Source: Pleurodeles waltl
Lineage: Eukaryota; Chordata; Amphibia; Caudata; Salamandridae
Reading direction: 5' to 3'
Assembly (NCBI RefSeq): GCF_031143425.1
Contig: NC_090447.1
Coordinates: 852,160,760 to 852,224,759 of the forward strand
Length of the DNA: 64,000 bases
Below the pieces are notes generated by a model. The model was given only the letters and a program-made list of their open reading frames with translations. It made no database searches and was not told where the DNA came from. The translations under genes and the position numbers were made by a program. Below are positions 55,348 to 64,000 of this stretch, piece by piece; positions within the stretch are counted from its first letter, which is position 1, and each line of letters opens with the position of its first letter.

Positions 55348-56410
55348 TCAGCCTTTAGGAGTTGAAGTTGTTTGAAACAATGTTCTTAATGCAGCCTGTC
55401 CTACTGTGGCTTGTTGTGTTGCTAACACATCTACACAGTAGTGTTTGGTAAAAGTATGAGGTGTGGACCAAGTGGCCGCCTTACAAATCTCTGTCATTGG
55501 TATGTTACCTAGAAAGACCATTGTTGCTCCCTTCTTTCTAGTGGAGTGTGCCTTTGGTGTAATGAGTAGTTCCCTTTTAGCTTTCAGGTAACAAGTTTGT
55601 ATGCATTTAACTATCCATCTGGCTATGCCTTGTTTGGATATAGGGTTACCAGCATGGGGTTTCTGGAATGCGACAAACTGTTTAGTTTTACAAAATGGTT
55701 TTGTTCTGTCTATATAGTACATTAGAGCTCTTTTTATGTCTAATGTTTGCAGTGCTCTTTCTGCTACTGAGTCTGGCTGTGGGAAGAAAACTGGGAGTAC
55801 TACTCTTTGGTTTAAATGAAACGGTGAAATGACAATCAGTAGAAATTTTGGATTTGTGCGGAGAACCACTTTATGTTTGTGTACTTGCATAAAGGGTTCC
55901 TCAATGGTGAAAGCCTGTATTTCACTAACTCTTCGTAGTGAAGTGATAGCTACTAGAAATGCCACTTTCCAAGTTAAGAATTGGATTTGACAAGAATGCA
56001 TGGGTTCAAAAGGCGGACCCATTAGTCGTGTAAGTACGATATTAAGATTCCATGAGGGTACTGGCGGTGTCCTTGGAGGTATGATCCGCTTTAGTCCTTC
56101 CATGAAGACTTTAATGACTGGTATTCTAATTAGTGCTTTTGTGTGTTTAATTTGCAAGTAAGCTGAAATTGCAGTGAGGTGTATTTTGATGGATGAAAAA
56201 GCAAGATTTGCTTTTTGCAAGTGTGGTAAATAGCCTACGAGGTCCTGTATGGACGCATCTAACGGTATGATGTGTTTTGCTTGGCAGTAGAAAACAAATC
56301 TTTTCCATTTATTAGCATAGCAATGCCTGGTGGTAGGTTTTCTTGCCTGTTTAATGACTTCCATACACTCGTTTAGAAGATTTAGATAGCCAAACTCTAA
56401 GACTTCAAGA
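55348..56410 (-). pseudogene. DIRS tyrosine recombinase
   Basis: Integrates circular DIRS DNA through a covalent phosphotyrosine. In the 531-codon open frame 56943-55348, residues from about 178 are the real recombinase. The core-binding part includes KPTTRHCYANKWKRF. Catalytic residues: R338 in SLRRVSE, H466 and R469 in HSTRKKGA, W492 in the second His position and nucleophile Y502 in FTKHYCVD, so the tetrad is complete. The first ~180 residues of the open frame are out-of-frame sequence over the RNase H/post-RNase H region, so a frameshift lies near 56410. The recombinase domain itself has no stop, an unusual preservation here. Confidence 0.85.
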
Positions 56411-57420
56411 GCCAGATTGCTAGATTGAGCATTGCTGGATTGGGGTGTCTGATCTGCTGTTTGTGTTGCGTTAACAGGTCTGGTCTGTTTGGTAGTTTGA
56501 TGTGAGGTACTACTGAGAGGTTCAACAGTGTGGTGTACCAGGGTTGGCATGCCCACATTGGTGCTATGAGCATTAGTTTGAGTTTGTTTTGACGCAGTTT
56601 GTTGACTAGGAAAGGAATGAGTGGGAGAGGGGGAAAAGCGTAAGCAAATATCCCTGACCAATTGATCCATAGAGTATTGCCCTTGGACTGAGGGTGTGGG
56701 TATCTGGAGGCGAAGTTTTGGCATTTTGCGTTTTGATTTGTGGTGAACAGATCTATGTCTGGTGTCCCCAACTGGCGAAAGTATTTTTGTAGTATCTGGG
56801 GATGTATTTCCCACTTGTGAGTTTTCTGGTGATCTCAATTGAGATTGTCCGCTAATTGATTGTGAAGGCCTGGGATGTATTGCACTATTAGGCGAATATT
56901 GTTGTGAATTGCCCAATGCCAACTTTTTTGTGCTAGGAGGCATAGTTGTGATGAGTGTGTTCCTCCCTGTTTAAGTAGTACATTGTCATATTGTCTATTT
57001 TGACAAGAATGTGTTTGTGAGATAGAAGAGGTTGAAAAGCTTTTAGCGCTAGAAAGACTGCTAGCAGCTCTAAGTGATTTATGTGTAGCTGTTTTTGCTC
57101 GTTGTCCCACTGTCCTTGTATATTGTGATTGTTGAGGTGTGCTCCCCACCCAATCATTGATGCGTCTGTTGTGAGAATGACTTGAGGCACAGGGTCCTGA
57201 AAAGACCACCCTTTGTTTAAATTTATAGGGTTCCACCACTGAAGCGAATAGTGTGTTTTGCGGTCTATCAACAATAGATCTTGGAGTTGACCCTGTGCCT
57301 GCGACCATTGTTTTGCAAGGCACTGCTGCAAGGGCCTCATGTGTATCCTTGCGTTTGGGACAATTGCGATGCATGATGCCATCATGCCTAGGAGTTTCAT
57401 CACAAATCTGACTGTTTAAT
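56411..57420 (-). pseudogene. DIRS RNase H and following domain
   Basis: RNase H motifs: VILTTDASMIGWGAHL (first Asp), HINHLELLAVFLAL (Glu), ILVKIDNMTMYYLN (Asp), and, in the frame ending at 56835, YIPGLHNQLADNLN. Then the domain with GTPDIDLFTTNQNAK and FAYAFPPLPLIPFLV at 56771-56397. Frames switch at about 56840 and 57400. Confidence 0.8.
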
Positions 57421-58393
57421 GCTGATTTGTTTGTATTTTCGGCATTATGGTGTGGAATGATTGTACCCTTTGTGGGCTTGGACTTGCGATCGCTTTTTGA
57501 GTGTTGAGTGTAGCTCCCAAGTATTGTTGAATTTGGGATGGCTGTAAGTGTGATTTTTGGTAATTTATAGAAAACCCTAGTGTGTGTAGGGTATCTATTA
57601 CGTAATGTGTGTGATTTTGACACTGCTGTTTAGTAGTGGCCTTTATTAGCCAATCGTTGAGATATGGGAATACATGCATGTGTTGTCTCCTTATGTATGC
57701 CGCTACCACGGCAAGGCATTTTGTAAATACTCTGGGGGCTGTTGTTATCCCAAAGGGTAATACTCTGAATTGGTAATGTTTTCCTTGTATAACGAACCTG
57801 AGATATTTTCTGTGAGATGGATGGATGGGTATATGAAAATGTGCATCAGTGTTGACATGTATTCTCCCTGTTTTAGTAATGGGACTACATCTTGTAGTGT
57901 CACCATGTGAAAGTGTTCTGATTTGATGAATAGGTTGAGAGTCCTGAGATCTAAAATTGGTCTTAGTGTTTTGTCCTTTTTGGGAATAAGGAAGTACAGG
58001 GAATAGACCCCTGTTCCTTTTTGTTGATGAGGTACTAGTTCTATGGCTTGTTTTGCCAATAATGCCTGCACCTCTGTTTGTGACAGTGTTAGATGTTGCG
58101 CCAACAGTTTGTACGCTCTTGGGGGAATATCTGGAGGAAAATGTGTGAATTCTATGCAGTAACCATGTTGGATAATTGATAGAACCCATGTGTCCATTGT
58201 TATGTTTGACCTTTGATTGTGGAACATTCCCAGTCTTCCTCCCACCAGGGATGTGTGTTGGGAAAGGGTGATGGGCAAGTCACTGCTTGGTATTAGGGCC
58301 TTCTTTGTGGTTTGAAATTTTCCCCTGGACCTTGGGAATTGTGCCCTGAAGGACCCGCGCAACCCTCCTCTCTGATATTGTGATTGGTGTGCT
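57421..58393 (-). pseudogene. DIRS reverse transcriptase
   Basis: Starts at the truncation point in a basic Arg/Gly-rich stretch (QRGGLRGSFRAQFPRSRGKF), then GYCIEFTHFPP, GVYSLYFLIPKKDKTLRPIL (palm entry), DLRTLN and, in the second frame, FRVLPFGITTAPRVFTK and VFPYLNDWLIK. The polymerase box reads YLND, so the first Asp of the usual pair is Asn. Frameshift near 57800. Confidence 0.8.
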
Positions 58394-58874
58394 CTCTCAG
58401 AATCAAGTTATATAGGCTTTCATAATCAGTCACCTTACTGCCATATAACCAACCTTCTAGGGCCTTCACAGAACAGTCTACAAGGTCTGTCCAGTCCTGT
58501 GATGACTCTTTTCAGGTCTCTCTGAACTTAAGTGTATACTGTTCATTTGCTAAGCCCAGACCATCCAAGAGTGCATTTTTAAGAACCTGGTAATTATCTG
58601 CATCATCCTCTCTGACAATAAGAAGTCTGTCTCTACCTTTGCCAGAGAAGGATAACCAAAGGATAGCAGCCCACTGTACATGAGGGACCTTCTGAACTTT
58701 ACAGGCCCTCTCAAGTGCAGCAAACCTCTTCTTGAGGTCATCGCCATCCTTGTCAGGAGGGACAACTTTATGCAGATTCCTAGAATCAAATGAGGGTTCC
58801 TTAACATTTGTATTCCTAAAACTGCTGCTGCCACCATGGGGAACTAACCCCAAACCCTGACTCTCTTCCTCCAC
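58394..58874 (-). pseudogene. Gmr1-like gag capsid region (SCAN-related)
   Basis: The frame 58874-58512 holds a helical block: DDLKKRFAALERACKVQKVP, WAAILWLSFSGKGRDRLL and NYQVLKNALLDGLG. After TGA at 58512-58514 the same frame continues (DWTDLVDCSVKALEGWLY, SKVTDYESLYNLIL) to the DIRS insertion. Published work derived the vertebrate SCAN domain from Gmr1-like gag, and the helix pattern here fits that type. Packaging and assembly role inferred from the family. Confidence 0.7.
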
Positions 58875-58891
58875 AGCAGGGATTCCCTGTC

Positions 58892-59413
58892 TTATGTCAA
58901 CTGCTGCTGCATTAGCTTCAGTCTGGCCTCCTCTAACCTCAGCTTTCTGAGTTCCCTATCCAGGGACCTGTCCTCAGGGTTAGACTTATGTGAAGTCTCT
59001 GAAACAGAGGTATGATGAGAGTGTGCAGAGGCAGACCTATCGCTAACAGGGGCCACTCTAGTGACCTGGCCTCTAAGGGTGAAGGGAGCCCTACTTGAGT
59101 GTGAACCCTTCCCACTACAGTTTATTCTAGGGGGCTTGTTGACAGATAGGTCTGTGGAAGGACCCTCCCCAGGATTGTCATCTTGCTCCTTTGAGCACTC
59201 CTGGTTGGAGTCAGCCTCTACCTCTTCCCCTGTCTGATCTGGATCAGTGCTGAGTCCCTGGTCATCCTGAAGGAGAAGATTTAAGAGGAACTCCTTATTG
59301 GGGTTCTTCCCAATCCCTAAACGTATTTCAATGCAGAGACCCTTCAAACTTTTAACGTTTAGATTCTCATAGGTAGTCCTGACAACTCTAGGAATAGCTT
59401 CTACAGAAGACAT
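58892..59413 (-). pseudogene. Gmr1-like gag N-terminal region
   Basis: A 173-codon frame from ATG 59413: MSSVEAIPRVVRTTYENLNV, then an acidic Gln/Asp/Glu-rich linker, a Ser/His-rich part and a charged helix (LDRELRKLRLEEARLKLMQQ) that would form a coiled coil. A frame change near 58885 separates it from the capsid part. Placed right after the 5' leader. Confidence 0.65.
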
Positions 59414-59668
59414 ATTGAAAGAAATTTTTTAGGAAAGTGAGTAAAATGTTAGTAGAATAACAGATCTAACTTTTTAGAGAAAAGAGAAAACTTTTCAGAA
59501 CTTTGTAAAACGTTTGCAAAGTTTAAAGAACTTTTAGAAAGTTAGAAAATGGTTTCTAAGTATATATTATATATGCTCTAAGTATTGGAGCAAGCTTTTC
59601 TTGTGAAAAGCACAGGTAACAAAGTGGTAAAGCAATTGCAAGTACTTATCCCACCGCTGCACCACGAA
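59414..59668 (-). promoter_or_regulatory. 5' leader with candidate primer-binding site
   Basis: On - the LTR end (...CTCCTACA) is followed by TTCG and TGGTGCAGCGGTGGGA. The TGG start a few bases past the LTR is in place for a tRNA primer site. I did not match it to a particular tRNA. Confidence 0.5.
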
Positions 59669-62600
59669 TGTAGGAGGATGGCCTGGTTTGTTGTGGGTAC
59701 CTTGGGTACTTACACGTTATACCAGGTCCGGTTTCCTTTATTAGTGAAATGTAGTAGTGTTCTAGCAGCTTAGGCTGATAGAGGTAGCTATAGCAGAGCA
59801 GCTTAGGCTGAACTAGGAGACATGCAAAGCTCCTGCAATACCACTTATAGTTACACAGTACCTATACACAAGTAAAGACAATACTCAGGGGCATATTTAT
59901 ACTCTGTTTGCGGCGGAATTGCGTAGTTTTTTTTTACGCAAATCCGACGCAAAGCTAACTCCATATTTATACTTTGGCGTTAGACCCGTCTAGCGTCAAA
60001 GATCTTGGAGTTTGCGTCATTTTTTAGCGTGGACACCTACCTTGCGTTAATGATATGCAAGGTAGGCGTTCCCGTCTGACTCCAAGGCATGTGCGCCTTA
60101 TTTAAACTCCCGTGCAAAAATGACGCACAGGAGTGGGCGGGTCAAAAAAAATGACGTCCAGCCGCTTTTGCATAATTTTTTAACGCCTGGTCAGGGCAGG
60201 CGTTAAGGGACCTATGGGCTCGGAAGGAGCCCAGAGGTGCCCTCCCATGCCCCCAGGGACACCCCCTGCCACCCTTGCCCACCCCAGGAGGACGCCCAAG
60301 GATGGAGGGACCCATCCCAGGGAACTTAAGGTAAGTTCAGGTAAGTATTTTTATTTTTATTTTTTTGTGGCATAGGGGGGCCTGATTTGTGCCCCCCTAC
60401 ATGCCACTATGCCCAATGACCATGCCCAGGGGACATAAGTCCCCTGGGCATGGCCATTGGGCAAGGGGGCATGACTCCTGTCTGTGCTAAGACAGGAGTC
60501 ATTTCAATGGGGGTTGGGAGTCAAAAAAAATGGCGCAAATCGGGTTGAGGCCAATATTTTGCCTCAGACCTGACTTGCCCCATTTTTTGACGCCCAAGCT
60601 CCATTTTCCCCTACGCCGGCGCAGCCTGGTGTGGGTCATTTGTTTTGACGCACACCAGTCAGCTGCGCCGGCTAACGTCATTCCATAAATAAGGCGCCCG
60701 CATGGCGCTTTGGAATGGCGTTAGCCGGCGTTAAAATTTTTGACGCACAACTGCGTTGGCGCAGTTGTGCGTCAAAAAGTATAAATATGGCCTTCAGTGT
60801 TACCAAAAATAAAGGTATTTATTTGGGTGACACAGTACCAAAATCTTATAGACAATACTCCTTCGGGGGGTAAGTATTATACACAATATATACACTAGAC
60901 ACCAGAATTAGACAATTAAATAGTCATAGAACAATGCAAACAATAGGAAATGCTGTAGAAAACAATGGGAGAAAATAAGTCTAGGGGCAACACAGACCAT
61001 ATACTAAGAAAGTGGTATACAAATCACAAAGTCCCCTCTAGACAAGTGTAGTGTGTGCAGAATCGCTGGGAGAGTAAGAATACAGTAAAGGTAAGTAAAT
61101 TACCCCACCCCAGAGCCCAGAAAAGCAGGAGTAAAGTACTGCAAGTTTCCTTAGGACACACTACACCATGTGATTTTGATTTTGCAGCAGCCAACCAAGT
61201 CTGCAAAGAACAACTGCTGGATTCCTGGACCTGAAGACCTGCAAAGGAAGGGGACCAAGTCCAGAAGTCGATGGTTAGTAGAAGTCTGTAGAACTGCACC
61301 CTAGGAAGATGCCAGTGGGTTCCTGTGTAATACAAAAGATGTCCCACAGCGTGAAGATAATTGCAGATGTGATCTTGTGTTGAAAGTCACCAACAAGCCT
61401 TGGCTGCGACAAAAGTGTATTTTGCATTCAAAATGGCACTGGATGGACCCAGGATGGACCTGGGGGCCTCAACTCTGAGAGAGGAGGAGGAGGGGGCTCT
61501 CTGCACTTTAGAGAGCCCTCAGGATGTCAGCCAGAACCTCAGGGAGTTGCAGGATTTGGGGACAAAGGAGGTGCAAAATGTGGTTGATGCAGCACAACAA
61601 AAGAAGGTCCCACGCCGCCGGAGAACAACTCAGCAAGTTGAGCGTCACAGGATGGAGTGCTGGGGACCTGGGCCAGGCTGTGCAATAAGGAATTTTGCAA
61701 AGAGTGCACAGAGGCCTCAGGAGGTGAAGAAGACACAGTACACAGGGGTATCGTCGCTCTCAGGGAAGGCAAGGTCTTATCTCCTCCAAATTCCATCAGC
61801 AGGACCTCAGGACAGTCTGTGTCGATGATGTCCACCCTATGTGTCCTTAGGAGCAAGCTTGTCGCTGTGAGAGGAGTCCCAGGGTACCAGTCGTTGTCTT
61901 AGAAGGTGCCTGCTTGGAGCAGGGGAGTGACTCCGTCACTCCACAAGAGATTTCTGCGGTCCTTCTGGTGCAGAATGAAGACAGGGAATCCCTAGAGCGT
62001 GCACACTGTGGAAACTTGCAATTGCTGACTTGGAGCTGAGGTTGCTGAAGAAAAGTGTCTCTTGTAGACACTTTGTTGCAGTTACATTGTTTCTTGGAGC
62101 AGGCTGCGGTTGATCCAAGGTAGGAAGAGTCTGAAGTTGTTGCAGAGGATTTCTGAAGAAAACTTGCAAGCAGAATCTGAAGAGAAGCCACAGGAGAGAC
62201 CCTAAATAGCCCTGAGAGGCGGATTGGCTACCTTATTAGCTAAGGCCCTATCAGGAGGGGTCTCTGACGTCACCTGCTGGCAATGGCCACTCAGAGGCCG
62301 CCAGAGTGCCCCCACACCTTGCAAAGCAAGATGGCAGAAGTCTGGGACACACTGAAGGAGCCCAGGGGTGGTGATGGACAGAGGAGTGGTCACTTCCCTT
62401 TCCTTTGTACAGTTTCGCATCAGAGCAGGGGAGAAGGGGTCCCTGAACCAGTGTGGACTGGTTTATGCAAGGAGGGCACAATCTGTGCCCTTGAAAGCGT
62501 TTCCAGAGGCTGGGGAAGGCTACCCCTCCCCAGCCTGTAACACCTATTTCCAAAGGGAGAGGATGCAAAACCCTGCTCTCAGAGGAAATGCTCTGTTCTG

Positions 62601-63147
62601 CCTTCCTGGGACTGGGCTGCCCAGACCCCAGGAGGGCGGAACCCTGTCTGTGAGGGGGCAGCCGCTGTAGCTGCAGTGCAAGCCTCAGGGAGCTGGTTTG
62701 GCAGTACTGGGGTCCATGGTGGAGCCCCCAGGATGCATAGCATTGGCTCCCCAATACCATATTTGGAATGAGGGGACAATTCCATGATCTTAGACATGTT
62801 ACATGGCCATATTCGGAGTTACCATTGTGAAGCTACATATAGGTATTGACCTATATGTAGTGCACACATGTAATGGTGTCTCCGCACTCACAAAGTCTGG
62901 GTAAATGGCCCTGAACTATGTGGCGGCACCTTTGCTAGTGCAAGGGTGCCCTCACACTTAGTAACTTTGCACCTAACCTTCAGCAAGTGAAGGTTAGACA
63001 TAGAGGTGACTTATAAGTTACTTAAGTGCAATGCAAATGGCTGTGAAATAATGTGTGCGTTACTTCACGCAGGCTGCAATGGCAGGCCTGTGCAAGGGTT
63101 TGTCTGAGCTCCCTACGGATGGCAAAATAAATGGTGCAGTCCATAAG
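59669..63147 (-). repeat. 5' LTR of the Gmr1-like element, interrupted and truncated
   Basis: Begins TGTAGGAGGATGGCC, matching the left LTR at 44716. It runs to about the position equivalent to 47358 of that LTR, where the LTR at 63148 interrupts it. It contains the MITE 59889-60793. The two LTRs differ at scattered positions and small indels (for example the 59669 copy has TTTGTTGTGGG where the other has TTTGTAGTGGG), so the element is not recent. Confidence 0.85.
59889..60793. mobile_element. 905 bp MITE in the Gmr1-like LTR
   Basis: Inverted ends GGGCATATTTATACT and AGTATAAATATGGCCT, flanked by TCAG (59885-59888 and 60794-60797). The sister LTR has the empty site ACAATACACAGTGTTACC at about 44927-44944. 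Internal perfect hairpins: 60420-60434 with 60439-60453 (loop ATAA) and 60471-60483 with 60490-60502 (loop GTGCTA). It holds no gene. Confidence 0.85.
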
Positions 63148-64000
63148 TGTAGGAAGGTGGCCTCTTTCTAGCCTTGTTACCCCCACTTTTGGCCTGTTTG
63201 TGTGTATATGTCAGGGTGACTGGGATCCTGCTAGCCAGGGCCCCAGTGCTCATAGTGGAAACCCTATTTATCAGTGTGTTTGATATGTGTCACTGGGATC
63301 CTACTAGCCAGGACCCCAGTGCTCATAGTTGTAGCCTATATGTGTTTCCTGTGTGGTGCCTAACTTTATCACTGAGGCTCTGCTAACCAGAACCTCAGTG
63401 TTTATGCTCTCTCTGCTTTTACAATTGTCACTGCAGGCTAGTGACCATTTACACCAATTCTGATTGGCACATTGGAACACCCTTATAATTCCCTTGTATA
63501 TGGTACCTAGGTACCCAGGGTATTGGGGTTCCAGGAGATCCCTAGGGGCTGCAGCATTTCTTTTGGCACCCATAGGGAGCTCAGGCCAATATTACACAGG
63601 ACTGCCACTGCAGCCTGAGTGAAATAACGTCCATGTTATTTCACAGCCATTTTACACTGCACTTAAGTAACTTATAACTCACCTATATGTCTAACCCTCA
63701 CTTAGTGAAGGTTAGGTGCAAAGTTACTAAGTGTGAGGGCACCCTGGCACTAGCCAAGGTGCCCCCACATTGTTCAGGGCAATTTCCCCGGACTTTGAGA
63801 GTGCGGGGACACCATTACACGTGTGCACTACAAATAGGTCAATACCTATACGTAGCTTCACAATGGTAACTCCGAATATGGCCATGTAGCATGTCTAAGA
63901 TCATGGAATTGTCCCCTCAAGCCAAATCTGGTATTGGGTTGCCAATCCGATGCATCCCCAGGGCTCCAGCAGGGACCCCGGGTACTGCCAAACTACCTCT
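63148..64000 (+). mobile_element. LTR of a related Gypsy element, cut by window end
   Basis: Starts TGTAGGAAGGTGGCCTC and is homologous, in opposite orientation, to the Gmr1-like LTRs (GTTACCCCCAC..., CTGGGATCCTGCTAGCC..., GTACCTAGGTACC). It contains a tandem duplication: CCCCAGTGCTCATAG occurs twice, at 63241-63255 and 63313-63327. The five bases before it are ATAAG; the other copy is beyond the window. Confidence 0.8.

Larger units (their letters stand above)
55171..58393 (-). mobile_element. DIRS-like tyrosine-recombinase retrotransposon, 5'-truncated
   Basis: Read on -, it contains RT, RNase H, the post-RNase H domain and a tyrosine recombinase, in DIRS order. The 3' end near 55190-55310 has palindromic words (GGCATGTGTAGCTGCAGATA then CACATGC) typical of DIRS termini. 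The other side starts abruptly at about 58393, inside coding sequence, with no gag and no second terminal repeat. It interrupts the Gmr1-like gag, which resumes at 54333. DIRS elements are common in salamander genomes. Confidence 0.85.
44716..63147 (-). mobile_element. Gmr1-like Gypsy LTR retrotransposon with nested insertions
   Basis: Two LTRs in the same orientation (44716-47680 and 59669 onwards) bracket an internal region read on -. Order from the 5' end: gag (59413 to about 53890, interrupted), protease, integrase (interrupted), RT, RNase H, polypurine tract. Integrase before RT is the copia-like order known for Gmr1-like Gypsy elements of deuterostomes. All genes contain stops or frameshifts. 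Later insertions: solo LTR 49782-52462, composite DIRS insertion 54334-58393, MITE 59889-60793. The right-hand LTR is cut by another LTR at 63148. Removing the inserts would leave an internal region of about 5.2 kb. Confidence 0.9.

Noticed and set aside
55348..56943. 531-residue recombinase as one intact protein
   Set aside because: The first ~180 residues are an out-of-frame reading of the RNase H/post-RNase H region, which is recognisable in other frames at 56397-57403.

Overview
The window is about 64 kb of a very large, repeat-packed vertebrate genome. Newt-type salamander, Pleurodeles-like, is my best guess. I base that on the mix of PIF/Harbinger, Gypsy (Gmr1-like) and DIRS elements, megabase-genome style nesting, and one recognisable host exon, the first exon of a claudin-10a type gene. 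The species is inferred and not proven by the sequence. Nothing bacterial, and no CRISPR array, rRNA or tRNA gene, was recognised.

Layout. 1-6015: right part of an autonomous-type PIF/Harbinger transposon (copy C; its left end lies outside the window). It carries a HARBI1-like transposase on + and two SANT/Myb-like partner genes on -, all broken by small frameshifts or stops. 6019-15410: a decayed endogenous retrovirus (gag remnant, protease, RT, RNase H, integrase, env) in + orientation, its integrase split by a 2.5 kb solo LTR (9927-12475). 15411-22066: non-coding DNA with hairpin-rich MITE-like elements, a SINE-like sequence and a small 34 bp tandem repeat. 22913-23126 (-): the claudin-10a type first exon with a clean splice donor; its other exons are not in the window. 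23127-26163: upstream host DNA with nothing recognised.

26164-28670 and 29341-37240: two more Harbinger copies (A and B) of the same family in inverted orientation. A is an internal-deletion derivative without transposase. B retains the transposase and the SANT gene. Both carry the same ordered set of minisatellites (30, 74 and 64 bp) behind the tail of the SANT gene. 37244-44715: mostly unassigned DNA with a 15 bp satellite, a hairpin MITE and a TA microsatellite.

44716-63147: a Gmr1-like Gypsy retrotransposon on the - strand, with 2.96 kb LTRs and pol order protease-integrase-RT-RNase H. Four later events are nested in it: a solo LTR in the integrase (49782-52462, perfect 5 bp target duplication), a 5'-truncated DIRS element plus another repeat in gag (54334-58393), a 905 bp MITE in the right-hand LTR (59889-60793), and an LTR of a related element (63148 to the window end) that cuts into the right-hand LTR.

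How the parts relate: the Harbinger family appears built from three proteins (nuclease plus two SANT-type DNA-binding partners). A is likely a non-autonomous passenger that an intact relative could move. The Gmr1-like, DIRS and retroviral elements are all fossils at this locus. The only plausible functional host coding sequence I see is the claudin exon.
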